Origin: Clostridiales bacterium | GTDB taxonomy: Bacteria > Bacillota > Clostridia > Lachnospirales > Lachnospiraceae | NCBI GenBank assembly: GCA_020859965.1 | Contig: JAJBVF010000480.1 | Coordinates: 1-12,813, forward strand | Direction: 5' to 3' | Length of the DNA: 12,813 nt | In this document: positions 1-7,128 of the stretch, one piece after another | Layout: the number at the start of each line of letters is the position of its first letter | Position numbering within the stretch: the first letter of the stretch is position 1 | Program-made: the position numbers and the translations under genes | The notes under the pieces: model-generated | What the model was told of the DNA's origin: nothing | Databases searched by the model: none | Seen by the model: the letters and a program-made list of their open reading frames with translations, nothing else

Positions 1-1497
1 AAGCGGAATATTATCATAGGTGAGATTGATAAGGTCAGCGGCATTTTGCTTCCGTTTTTGGTTCGGACGATGGTCATTCATCTGATCGGAGCGGAATATC
101 TGGGGCTTACCGGGCTTTTTTATTCGATCGTACAGATGCTGAATCTCACGGAGATGGGATTTGGAACGGCGATTGTTTACAGTATGTATCGGCCGATCGC
201 GGAAAATGACACGGAGGCGATCAATGCTCTGCTTGCTTTTTACGCAAAGGTATATCGCATTGTCGGGATCATTGTCAGTGCTGTGGGACTTCTTCTGCTG
301 CCGCTTTTGCCTCATTTTATCAGCGGTCAGATACCGGAAGATATCAATCTTTACGCCCTTTACCTGATCTACCTTGCCAATACCTGTATTGGTTTTTTTG
401 TGTATCCGGAGCGGAAGGCTTTGCTGATCGTCCACCAGCGGGATGATATCGGAGGAAGGGTGCATATAGTCACGCAGCTGGGCATGTATCTGGCACAGGC
501 GGCCTTTGTCTTCTGGACAGGAAATTATTATCTCTACGCGCTGATGATGCCCCTGTCGTCGCTGTTATATAGCTTGTTGTGTGCAAAGCGGGCCGCGAAA
601 CAATATCCGATGTACTGTAAGAGCGGCAGGCTCGATCCCGTACGCTATCGCGGTATTAAGAAACAGGTGGCGGGGCTTACGATCCGCAAGGTGGCCATGC
701 TTTCCAGAAATGCGTTCGATTCCCTTTTTGTCTCCGCGTTTCTGGGACTTAGCGCGACGGCAGTTTATGATAATTATTATTATATCCTGGACTCCGTAGT
801 TATGCTGCTTGCGGTGGTAAAAACCTCCATGGCGGGCGGCGTGGGAAACAGCCTTGCGCTGGATTCCGATGAAAAAAATCTTCAGGATATGCACCGCATT
901 AATTTCCTTTATATGTGGATTGGCGGCTGGTGCTCCATTTGCCTGCTGTGCCTGTATCAGCCTTTTATGCTGCTCTGGGTCGGAGAGAGTATGACGCTGC
1001 CGTTTGGAATGGTGGTCCTGTTTGCCCTGTATTTTTATGTGTTGAAAATGAGCGATATCCGCACACTGTATTCAGAGTCCGCAGGAATCTGGTGGGAGGC
1101 CCGCTACATCTCTGTCGCGGAAGCGGCGGCAAACCTGCTTCTGAACTGGATTCTGGTGCAGACAATGGGATTGTATGGGATCATCCTTGCGACGCTGATC
1201 TCTTACTTTGTCTTCAATTTTATCGGCGGAGCAGTCATTCTTTTTCGCGTCCGGTTTACGCACGGAGGGCTTGCACGATTTCTGCTTTCGCATTTAAAAT
1301 ATGCCGCAGTGACTGTCCTGGCAGCGTTTGTGACGTATGCGTGGACAAGCTGCATTCCGGCTGTCGGAATAGCCGGACTTCTGATACGGGCGATCATCTG
1401 CGTGATCTGTCCTAATCTGCTGTATTTTCTGATTTATTTTCGGACCGGGACATTCAGGGAGTGCCTGCCGATGGTGAAAAATATTTTAAAAAGGTGA
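1..1497 (+). CDS. Polysaccharide flippase (Wzx/MATE-like), 5' end cut by window
   Basis: Inner-membrane flippase that would move lipid-linked oligosaccharide units across the cytoplasmic membrane. The frame is open from base 1, giving 498 visible residues. A TTG at 46 could be taken as a start, but upstream codons read KRNIIIGEIDKVSG, which resembles the usual N-terminus of this family, so probably only about 10-20 residues are missing. The family-typical stretch GFGTAIVYSMYRPIAEND lies near visible residues 52-70. It is followed by many hydrophobic segments, consistent with a 12-14 helix polysaccharide transporter, and a short basic C-terminus (ILKR). The next gene starts 4 bases after the stop, so the two are almost certainly co-transcribed. 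No low-complexity insert is seen. Substrate cannot be read from the sequence. Confidence 0.88.
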   Translation, partial: KRNIIIGEIDKVSGILLPFLVRTMVIHLIGAEYLGLTGLFYSIVQMLNLTEMGFGTAIVYSMYRPIAENDTEAINALLAFYAKVYRIVGIIVSAVGLLLLPLLPHFISGQIPEDINLYALYLIYLANTCIGFFVYPERKALLIVHQRDDIGGRVHIVTQLGMYLAQAAFVFWTGNYYLYALMMPLSSLLYSLLCAKRAAKQYPMYCKSGRLDPVRYRGIKKQVAGLTIRKVAMLSRNAFDSLFVSAFLGLSATAVYDNYYYILDSVVMLLAVVKTSMAGGVGNSLALDSDEKNLQDMHRINFLYMWIGGWCSICLLCLYQPFMLLWVGESMTLPFGMVVLFALYFYVLKMSDIRTLYSESAGIWWEARYISVAEAAANLLLNWILVQTMGLYGIILATLISYFVFNFIGGAVILFRVRFTHGGLARFLLSHLKYAAVTVLAAFVTYAWTSCIPAVGIAGLLIRAIICVICPNLLYFLIYFRTGTFRECLPMVKNILKR

Positions 1498-1501
1498 GTT
1501 T

Positions 1502-2635
1502 ATGAAAACGATAAGTATGCTGGATTGTACGCTGCGGGACGGCGGATGGGCAAACGACTTTCAGTTTGGGAGAGAACGGATGCGCGCCCTGTATGAAGCA
1601 GTCGAAGAATCCGGGATCGAATATGTGGAGCTTGGGTACCTGGATGCCGGGAGGGCCGATCAGGAAGGGCAGAGCATGTACCCGTCGTTAAAAGCACTGT
1701 GCCGTGAGATTCCGGTGCGTCAGCGGATGGAAGAATCCATTTTGGAACGTGGTGTGGCGGATAATCAGCCTGATCTGAAATACTGCGCTGCGGACAGATT
1801 TATGGGACGCCGGACAGTACGTATGGTGATGATCGATCATGGGAAATATCCCATTGATGTGCTTCCGCCCTGCCGGGATTCCGGCATAGACGGCATTCGT
1901 CTCTGTTTTCACAAAAAGGACGCTGCGGCAGCGATCAGCGAGGGAAGGATGATTCTGAAAAAAGGCTATCTTTTCATGCTGCAGCCCATGGTGTGTACAC
2001 GGTATACGGACGGGGAATTTGCTGCTTTTCTTCAGGAGGTGCAGAAAAAGCTCCCCGAACTTGCGGCTGTCTATCTGGTCGACAGCTTTGGTTCTATGCG
2101 CCCGGAGGATGTCTTTGCACGCCTGCATCTTGCGGATCGTTATCTCGCGGGAGAGATCCGTGTCGGAATTCATGCGCATAATAATCTGCACCAGGCTTTT
2201 TCAAACGCGTCAGCTGCGTTTACGGCGGGACTTCACCGAAGCTTTATTATCGATGGGACGCTTGCCGGAATCGGTAAGGGAGCGGGAAATCTGCGGACGG
2301 AGGGATTTGCGGATTATCTGAATCGGAATGCGGGGAAAGCGTATGACTATCAGCGGCTGGAAACTGCAGCCAGGATGCTGGTCGAACCCCTTCGAGCCAC
2401 TTTCCCCTGGGGTTGCTGTGCCGAATATGAATGGTCGGCAATGTATCATCTAACACCCAGCTATGCAAAATTCTTCAGCAGCAATGAATATTTGTCCACA
2501 GAAGAGATAAAAGAAATTCTGCTCCAGGTTCCGGAGGAAAAAAAGGATTCGTTTGACAGGGGGATTGCGGGCGAACTGCTGGAACGTGCTCTGGAAAGCA
2601 AAGGAGGCATAAGAAAAAATGACCGATCTGCTTGA
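1502..2635 (+). CDS. DRE-TIM metallolyase / HMGL-like aldolase
   Basis: A 377-residue protein of the pyruvate-aldolase superfamily that includes 4-hydroxy-2-oxovalerate aldolase, HMG-CoA lyase and isopropylmalate synthase. The N-terminal signature DCTLRDGG is at residues 8-15, with the catalytic Arg and metal-binding Asp at 12-13. The metal-binding H-A-H-N motif is at 224-227, followed by the glycine-rich GIGKGAGNLRTE stretch. Family members make or break a C-C bond at the methyl carbon of pyruvate (or use acyl-CoA) with a divalent metal. Proteins of this type recur in surface-polysaccharide loci with no assigned reaction. Here a CMP-ulosonate synthetase lies downstream, so making a 2-keto-3-deoxy sugar acid from pyruvate and an aldose is an attractive but unproven role. 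The ribosome site AAGGTGA overlaps the flippase stop. The end overlaps the LicD start by 17 bases. Confidence 0.87.
   Translation: MKTISMLDCTLRDGGWANDFQFGRERMRALYEAVEESGIEYVELGYLDAGRADQEGQSMYPSLKALCREIPVRQRMEESILERGVADNQPDLKYCAADRFMGRRTVRMVMIDHGKYPIDVLPPCRDSGIDGIRLCFHKKDAAAAISEGRMILKKGYLFMLQPMVCTRYTDGEFAAFLQEVQKKLPELAAVYLVDSFGSMRPEDVFARLHLADRYLAGEIRVGIHAHNNLHQAFSNASAAFTAGLHRSFIIDGTLAGIGKGAGNLRTEGFADYLNRNAGKAYDYQRLETAARMLVEPLRATFPWGCCAEYEWSAMYHLTPSYAKFFSSNEYLSTEEIKEILLQVPEEKKDSFDRGIAGELLERALESKGGIRKNDRSA
2601..2607 (+). promoter_or_regulatory. Ribosome binding site of the LicD gene
   Basis: AAGGAGG lies 11 bases before the ATG at 2619 and inside the 3' end of the aldolase gene. It supports a real start at 2619 and a 17-base gene overlap, rather than an internal start nearer the LicD domain. 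Confidence 0.7.
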
Positions 2636-3896
2636 TGCAAGAGGATATGAAATACTTCTGAGCCAGGTGAATCCGGCAAAGCCCGGTGCGACGGAAGCGG
2701 ATGCGGTGCAAGCCGATGCGATGAGATGCGGTACAGCGGGTTTTGCTCCGAAGCAATCTGCAGTGACGATCGGGTATCTGGGTGCGGTAAAGACAGAACA
2801 CGCACAGCTGACCTATGACGAAGACCCGCATGTAGTGAGTCGTGTCGAACAGCAGGATTTTTCAGGGAAATATTCGGTTGTGCTCAAAGATTCCGGGATT
2901 CGTACATCAGGACTCCGTCTGTCTGTGCAGGCTGAGCCGGGGACGCGCATTCAGATCCGTGCCTGCCAAGAAACGATTGGAACCATCTGTACAGATGCGG
3001 ATGGGAAGGCGGAACAGATCTTTGATGTTCGCAATCTGTGTGCCGGGGAGCGTGCATATCTGGAACAGGTACATGGAATCCTGTATCGGCTGCTCGCGGA
3101 GATTGACCGTGTCTGCAAAAAACACGATCTTCACTATTTTCTGGTCTTTGGGGGACTGCTGGGTTCTCTGCGCTATGGGGAGATTATCCCGTGGGACGAT
3201 GATATTGATATCGCCATGACCCGTGAGGATTTTGAACGCTTTCGCAGGATCGCTCCCGGGGAACTCGGTGAGGATTTCCGGTATCTGGATTGTTCCGACT
3301 TTGGCGGAGGAGCGTTTCTTGATTTTATGTGCAGAGTGCTCTATATCCGGGAGCCGGTGCCAGTCAACATTTTCCGAAAGGTTAGCGGAAAGTGTCGCAA
3401 AGAGCTGGAGAATCACCTTTCTATGGATATTTTCATTCTGGATGCAGCGGCGGATAGTCCGCGTACGCACAAATTCCATATGATGATGATACGGGGCATC
3501 TATGGCCTTGGTATGGGCCATCGCGCCTGGCTGGACCGCGAGGAATATGCCGGTCGTGATCGGACGACGCAGATCGCTGTCCGCGTTCTTTCAGCGGTTG
3601 GGAAATGGATTCCCGCGGGATGTATTTTTCGCCTTCATGACTGGGTCAGCACCTGGTATCAGAAGAAACAGACAAAAGATTACTTTATGTCAAATGGATT
3701 TCTCCCGTTCATCCATACACGTTACAGCCGGGAGTGGTTTGACAGCTGTAGCTTGGTGAAGCTTGGAGAACTGACCGTATGCGCGCCCTCTGATGTGACA
3801 GCGTATTTAAAGCGTGCCTACTATGATTATTACCATTATCCGCCGATATCCAAACGCGTGCCGGAGCACAGCCCGGACGCCGACGGGGTGTTTTGA
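2619..3896 (+). CDS. LicD-family phosphotransferase with long N-terminal extension
   Basis: A 425-residue protein. The LicD domain covers about residues 145-415. It shows GGLLGSLRYGEIIPWDDDID at 178-197, the nucleotidyltransferase-like core with acidic metal ligands D193-D195 and D197. LicD proteins transfer phosphocholine, or in related families phospho-alditols, from a CDP-activated donor to a surface glycan. They are usually near 270 residues, so the first 145 or so are extra. Residues 18-48 are Ala/Asp-rich low complexity (EADAVQADAM, encoded by repeated GATGCG). Residues about 85-140 look beta-rich and I do not recognise them. The C-terminal YYDYYHYPP stretch near the end is LicD-like, so the gene seems complete. 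The phosphoryl group transferred cannot be deduced; no licA, licB or licC is in view. Confidence 0.87.
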   Translation: MTDLLDARGYEILLSQVNPAKPGATEADAVQADAMRCGTAGFAPKQSAVTIGYLGAVKTEHAQLTYDEDPHVVSRVEQQDFSGKYSVVLKDSGIRTSGLRLSVQAEPGTRIQIRACQETIGTICTDADGKAEQIFDVRNLCAGERAYLEQVHGILYRLLAEIDRVCKKHDLHYFLVFGGLLGSLRYGEIIPWDDDIDIAMTREDFERFRRIAPGELGEDFRYLDCSDFGGGAFLDFMCRVLYIREPVPVNIFRKVSGKCRKELENHLSMDIFILDAAADSPRTHKFHMMMIRGIYGLGMGHRAWLDREEYAGRDRTTQIAVRVLSAVGKWIPAGCIFRLHDWVSTWYQKKQTKDYFMSNGFLPFIHTRYSREWFDSCSLVKLGELTVCAPSDVTAYLKRAYYDYYHYPPISKRVPEHSPDADGVF

Positions 3897-3952
3897 AAGC
3901 AACCGTTCTGTGGCCTGTTGTTCTGAATAGTTACATTTGAAAGCAACTGTTC
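3892..3952 (+). repeat. 17-nt direct repeat pair at and after the LicD stop
   Basis: TTTGAAAGCAACCGTTC at 3892-3908 and TTTGAAAGCAACTGTTC at 3936-3952 differ at one base and are spaced 44 bases start to start. The first copy includes the LicD stop codon. They could be operator half-sites, or the remnant of a small duplication around the gene end. No matching third copy was noticed in the window. Confidence 0.6.
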
Positions 3953-4050
3953 AGGACAGCATCGAAATGAAAAGACAGACGCAAAATATATGTTTCCATG
4001 ACCAGTGATTTGAGAAGGCTGTAAGCCGTTTAGAATGCAGGAGCAGAGTT
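3897..4050 (+). other. Only sizeable intergenic gap (154 bases); possible weak promoter
   Basis: All other junctions are overlapping or under 40 bases. The gap holds the second copy of the direct repeat, a weak inverted repeat (CTGTTCAGGACAG, 3947-3959) without a T-run, and a short GGCT/AGCC hairpin at 4017-4027. TTGAGA at 4010 and TAGAAT at 4031 resemble -35 and -10 boxes but are only 15 bases apart, so a promoter is doubtful. A ribosome site (CAGGAG, 4038-4043) precedes the ATG at 4051. No clear rho-independent terminator is present, so read-through from upstream is likely. Confidence 0.4.
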
Positions 4051-5070
4051 ATGAAGGTTTCCGTAGTCATCCCCGTATACAATGTAGAACCCTATATAAA
4101 AGAATGCCTGGACAGCGTCCGGCAGCAATCGCTCGGCGATCTGGAGATCATTTGTATCCATGACGCCGGAACGGATGGCTCCTGGGAGCTTGTAAAAGAA
4201 GCTGCCTCTTCGGATCCGCGATTTCGTCTTTTCGAAAATGAGCGCAATATGGGACTTGCGGCTACGAGAAACCGGGGACTGCAGGTTGCTCGCGCCCCAT
4301 ATGTGTATTTTCTGGATTCTGATGACAAGATCCGGCCGGACGCGCTGGAGACTTTATATGGCAGAGCCATCAGGGAAAGGCTGGATGTTCAGATTTTTGG
4401 CGCCTCATTTATTTATGAGAGTAGCGCTCTCAGGGAGAAATTCCATTCCAATCCGGCGCATTTTAAGCGCGAATATCCGGAAATCCTGTCCGGACGGGAA
4501 GTATTTGTCCGGTGGATGGAGTACTGGGACTGGATGCCGTCGCAGCCGAGATATTTTTACAGCAGGGAATTTCTGGAGCAAAACCAGATTCGTTACACAG
4601 AAGGAATGCTTCATGAAGATGAAACCTTCGCCTTCGATGTCCTGATGCATGCCGACAGTGTCCGCGTCTCCAGTGAAGAATTTTTTATCCGCCGTTTTCG
4701 CGCTGATTCCATAATGACGGGGCGTCCGACGATGAAAAACGTGGAAGGATGTGCACAGATCCTGGCGCATGTATCGGCCATGCATCCGTTTTTCGACGGC
4801 AATCCGGAGCTGGAAAAAGCGGTAAGATATTACCTGTACAAAATATTCCGTGACGCCTGCGGAAAATACAGGACGGCCGTCCAAACGGCAGAGCAGGAAG
4901 ATGAGGAGAGACCCGATGGAAATCTTCACCGGAATACTGAGGCTGCTGATCCTGACTGCGGCGCTTCCCGCGGCGATGACCGGGAGAGGAGCAGTGCGGA
5001 AGCCGCGCGCAGAACTGCTTTTGACCTGATCGCGGCTTTTGGCCTGTGGGAAGAGGGAGAGCAGCTATGA
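4051..5070 (+). CDS. Glycosyltransferase family 2 (GT-A fold)
   Basis: A 339-residue cytoplasmic or membrane-associated sugar transferase acting on a lipid-linked acceptor. The N-terminal GT-A domain starts VSVVIPVYNVEPYI, and the D-x-D metal and nucleotide-sugar motif is D89-S90-D91. Near residue 187 an LHEDE motif fits the acidic catalytic-base region. The first acidic position of the usual VDDxSTD motif is His here (CIHDAGTD). It is a paralogue of the GT2 gene at 7129-8508, near-identical in the first 35 residues. Residues about 276-320 are a charged low-complexity stretch (Glu, Asp, Arg, Ala), after which a helix-like tail TAFDLIAAFGLWEEGEQL closes the protein. The stop overlaps the next start as ATGA, which supports this frame to the end. 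Donor and acceptor are unknown. Confidence 0.88.
   Translation: MKVSVVIPVYNVEPYIKECLDSVRQQSLGDLEIICIHDAGTDGSWELVKEAASSDPRFRLFENERNMGLAATRNRGLQVARAPYVYFLDSDDKIRPDALETLYGRAIRERLDVQIFGASFIYESSALREKFHSNPAHFKREYPEILSGREVFVRWMEYWDWMPSQPRYFYSREFLEQNQIRYTEGMLHEDETFAFDVLMHADSVRVSSEEFFIRRFRADSIMTGRPTMKNVEGCAQILAHVSAMHPFFDGNPELEKAVRYYLYKIFRDACGKYRTAVQTAEQEDEERPDGNLHRNTEAADPDCGASRGDDRERSSAEAARRTAFDLIAAFGLWEEGEQL
5055..5060 (+). promoter_or_regulatory. Ribosome binding site deciding the 5067 start
   Basis: GGGAGA ends 6 bases before ATG 5067. This favours 5067 over the in-frame GTG at 5046, which sits upstream of the ribosome site inside the GT2 gene. ATG 5067 also forms an ATGA overlap with the GT2 stop. 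Confidence 0.6.
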
Positions 5071-6233
5071 CAACAACTCTGACAACAGAAAAGAAACAGC
5101 TATACTGCTGTTCCTCTTACTATCAGGTTCTGGTTTCCCTGATGCGTGCATTGGCCCGGGGAGAGCGAATCGATCTGATCCTGGAGGAGCACGGAATAGA
5201 GACCGCGGCGGAGCTGGCTGCGCGGCTGCAAAGGATGCCGGATGGCTGTGTGGAAAACGTGTTTGTCTGTCCGGAAAATGCAAAGGCAGACCCCTATGCG
5301 CAATATGAAAAACCGCTGCTGCCCGGGAGACGCCGCAGGCTCTGCCGTTATATGAACCGGGTACTGGAAGGCGCGGATGATCATTACAGGAAATGGAAGA
5401 CTCAATACGAACAGATCCATGTGTTCTGGGATCTGGGGTATACCGGTACCTGGCTGAATATCCGCCATATTCACTATACGCTACATGAGGACAGTCTGAA
5501 TTCTTATCAGCATATTCGGAAAAACCGTCCGCACTACGCGTATTTATTTCAAAAAAGAAGCTGGAAATATGTTTCCGGAAAGTATTTGCGCCTGCGCGTG
5601 AATCCGTTCGGATATTCGGACTGCTGTGATGCTGTTGAGGTCAATCAGAAGAAAAATCTCGATATTCCCGTGGACAAGGTCATGGAGCTGCCAAGAGCAG
5701 ATCTGGAGGCTGCCCTGACAAAGGAACAGAAAGCGGCATTGTTTGCTGTTTTTACCGGCGATATTCCGGATTTTGCTGAAGCTGCCGGGAATCCTGGTCT
5801 GTCGCCATCTGCCGGTGTTGCCGGGGGCACCGGTCAGCTGTTGCCGGCAAAGAAAGCGGGGGATTTTGGATCGCCCACAGCCTTCGTTTCTTCCGGGATA
5901 GCCCTGCTGCTTCTGACAGAGCCGTTTGCTCTCACCGGGCGGCTTCCGGATGAAGAGACACAGGCGCGGCTGTACCGGGATGTGATCGACCGATACGCAG
6001 ATGGGGGAGAAGTTCTGATCAAGCCTCATCCCAGAGATCCCATGGACTATTTGACTCGGTTTCCGGATGCGCACCTGATAGCAAAAAACATTCCTATGGA
6101 GGTACTGAACTTTGAAGAGCGCTTTCATGTCCGGCGTGCGGTGACGGTAAATTCCTCCGCGATCCAGACACTGCGCTGCGCCGAAGAGAAAATCTGCCTG
6201 GGGCAGGAATTTCTGCAAAAGTACAGATCCTGA
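5067..6233 (+). CDS. GT52 / polysialyltransferase-like glycosyltransferase
   Basis: A 388-residue protein resembling bacterial sialyltransferase-type enzymes (GT52 and polysialyltransferase families, GT-B-like fold), which use CMP-activated ulosonic acids. Visible family marks are the N-terminal YCCSSYYQVLVSLMRAL segment, an acidic motif HEDS with E141-D142, the HP motif in IKPHPRD (H321-P322), and the serine pair in VTVNSSAIQTL (S363-S364). The sialyltransferase acidic motif is usually [D/E][D/E]G; here Ser replaces Gly. Residues about 239-277 form a Gly/Ala/Pro-rich low-complexity insert (GNPGLSPSAGVAGGTGQ) between the two halves. The next gene makes CMP-ulosonates, which fits a CMP-sugar donor. 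A general DUF-type glycosyltransferase with another donor remains possible. The start is set by a ribosome site and ATGA overlap; the next gene follows after 37 bases. Confidence 0.72.
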   Translation: MTTTLTTEKKQLYCCSSYYQVLVSLMRALARGERIDLILEEHGIETAAELAARLQRMPDGCVENVFVCPENAKADPYAQYEKPLLPGRRRRLCRYMNRVLEGADDHYRKWKTQYEQIHVFWDLGYTGTWLNIRHIHYTLHEDSLNSYQHIRKNRPHYAYLFQKRSWKYVSGKYLRLRVNPFGYSDCCDAVEVNQKKNLDIPVDKVMELPRADLEAALTKEQKAALFAVFTGDIPDFAEAAGNPGLSPSAGVAGGTGQLLPAKKAGDFGSPTAFVSSGIALLLLTEPFALTGRLPDEETQARLYRDVIDRYADGGEVLIKPHPRDPMDYLTRFPDAHLIAKNIPMEVLNFEERFHVRRAVTVNSSAIQTLRCAEEKICLGQEFLQKYRS

Positions 6234-6270
6234 CCAGAAAAACCGATATTTACCAGGAGGTACAGATAAA

Positions 6271-7098
6271 ATGAAAATCACAGGAATCATACCGGCACGC
6301 TACCAGTCTTCCCGTTTTCCCGGGAAGCCGCTTGCGCTGATCTGCCAAAAACCCATGCTCTGGTGGGTCTACCATCAGGCTTTCCAGGTCAGGGGCTTTG
6401 ATGAAGTCCTGGTGGCTACCGACAGCCCGCTTATTATAGAAGAATGCCGGAAATGGGACATTCCCGCAAAACTGACCAGAGATACGCATCCCACGGGGAC
6501 GGACCGGCTCGGGGAGATTGCCGCTGCTTCGGATTCAGACTTTTTTGTCAATATTCAGGGAGATGAGCCTCTGATTGAGCCTTCCGTGATCCAGTCCATC
6601 ATCGATTACAGAATGGCGCACCCGGAGGTGGAAATCATCAATACCATGACACCGTTGGGACCAAAAGAGGATGTGAGAGCTACTTCGCTTGTGAAAGCTG
6701 TTGCTGCCGCGAACGGAGATCTGCTGTATCTGTCCCGCTCTCCGATACCCGGCTCCAAAAACGGGGATGTTCTTTATTCACCGCAATATTCTGGAGAGGG
6801 TTCGCCGGAAGAGACTGGCAAAACGGGGATTTCCTATATGCGCCATCTTGGTCTGTATGGTCTTTCAAGAGACGCGCTGCTTTTTTATGCACGAACACCG
6901 CGCGGAATCCTGGAACGGACGGAAGATATTGAAATGCTGCGTTTTCTGGAAAATGGCTACCGCATCAAGATTCTGAAGGTTTACTCGAAGAGCGTTGGCG
7001 TGGACTTGCCGGAAGACATCGGCAGGGCAGAGGCTGCCATTCGGGAGAGGGACGCCGCGGCTGCAGCTGAGGCTGAACAGAGAGAAGGAATGGAGTGA
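6271..7098 (+). CDS. kdsB: KdsB-like CMP-ulosonate synthetase (3-deoxy-manno-octulosonate cytidylyltransferase)
   Basis: A 275-residue cytosolic enzyme of the KdsB family, which couples CTP and Kdo (or a related 2-keto-3-deoxy sugar acid) to give CMP-sugar and pyrophosphate. The nucleotide-binding signature IIPARYQSSRFPGKPL spans residues 6-21 (R10, R15, K19). The metal-binding QGDEP has D98, and VGVDLPED near residues 243-249 supplies the second acidic pair (D245, D249). RHLGLYG (191-197) and LERTEDIEMLRFLE also match KdsB. Compared with my recall of E. coli KdsB, the linker after SRSPIP is about 12 residues longer (161-190, Gly/Ser-rich), and the tail is Ala/Glu-rich. A strong AGGAGG at 6255-6260 precedes the ATG. 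No kdsA, kdsC or kdsD is in the window, so the true substrate may be a different ulosonic acid. Confidence 0.87.
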   Translation: MKITGIIPARYQSSRFPGKPLALICQKPMLWWVYHQAFQVRGFDEVLVATDSPLIIEECRKWDIPAKLTRDTHPTGTDRLGEIAAASDSDFFVNIQGDEPLIEPSVIQSIIDYRMAHPEVEIINTMTPLGPKEDVRATSLVKAVAAANGDLLYLSRSPIPGSKNGDVLYSPQYSGEGSPEETGKTGISYMRHLGLYGLSRDALLFYARTPRGILERTEDIEMLRFLENGYRIKILKVYSKSVGVDLPEDIGRAEAAIRERDAAAAAEAEQREGME

Positions 7099-7128
7099 AC
7101 GCCGCTGCGGTCACGGGAAGGGGGATTT

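Noticed and set aside
3947..3959. CTGTTCAGGACAG inverted repeat as a terminator
   Set aside because: The stem is about 5 base pairs and no T-run follows.
4017..4027. GGCT/AGCC hairpin before the GT2 gene as a regulatory stem
   Set aside because: Four-base stem with a three-base loop, too short to separate from chance.
4916..5029. 37-codon + strand frame inside the first GT2, with GAGGAG upstream and a signal-peptide-like hydrophobic start
   Set aside because: The GT2 frame continues to an ATGA junction with the next gene, and its tail resembles that of its paralogue. The small frame is probably chance in a GC-rich low-complexity stretch. A frameshift is not needed.
5544..6290. Minus-strand open frame of 248 codons
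   Set aside because: It overlaps the GT52-like gene, whose HP and SS motifs confirm the + strand, and its predicted protein shows no coherent domain.
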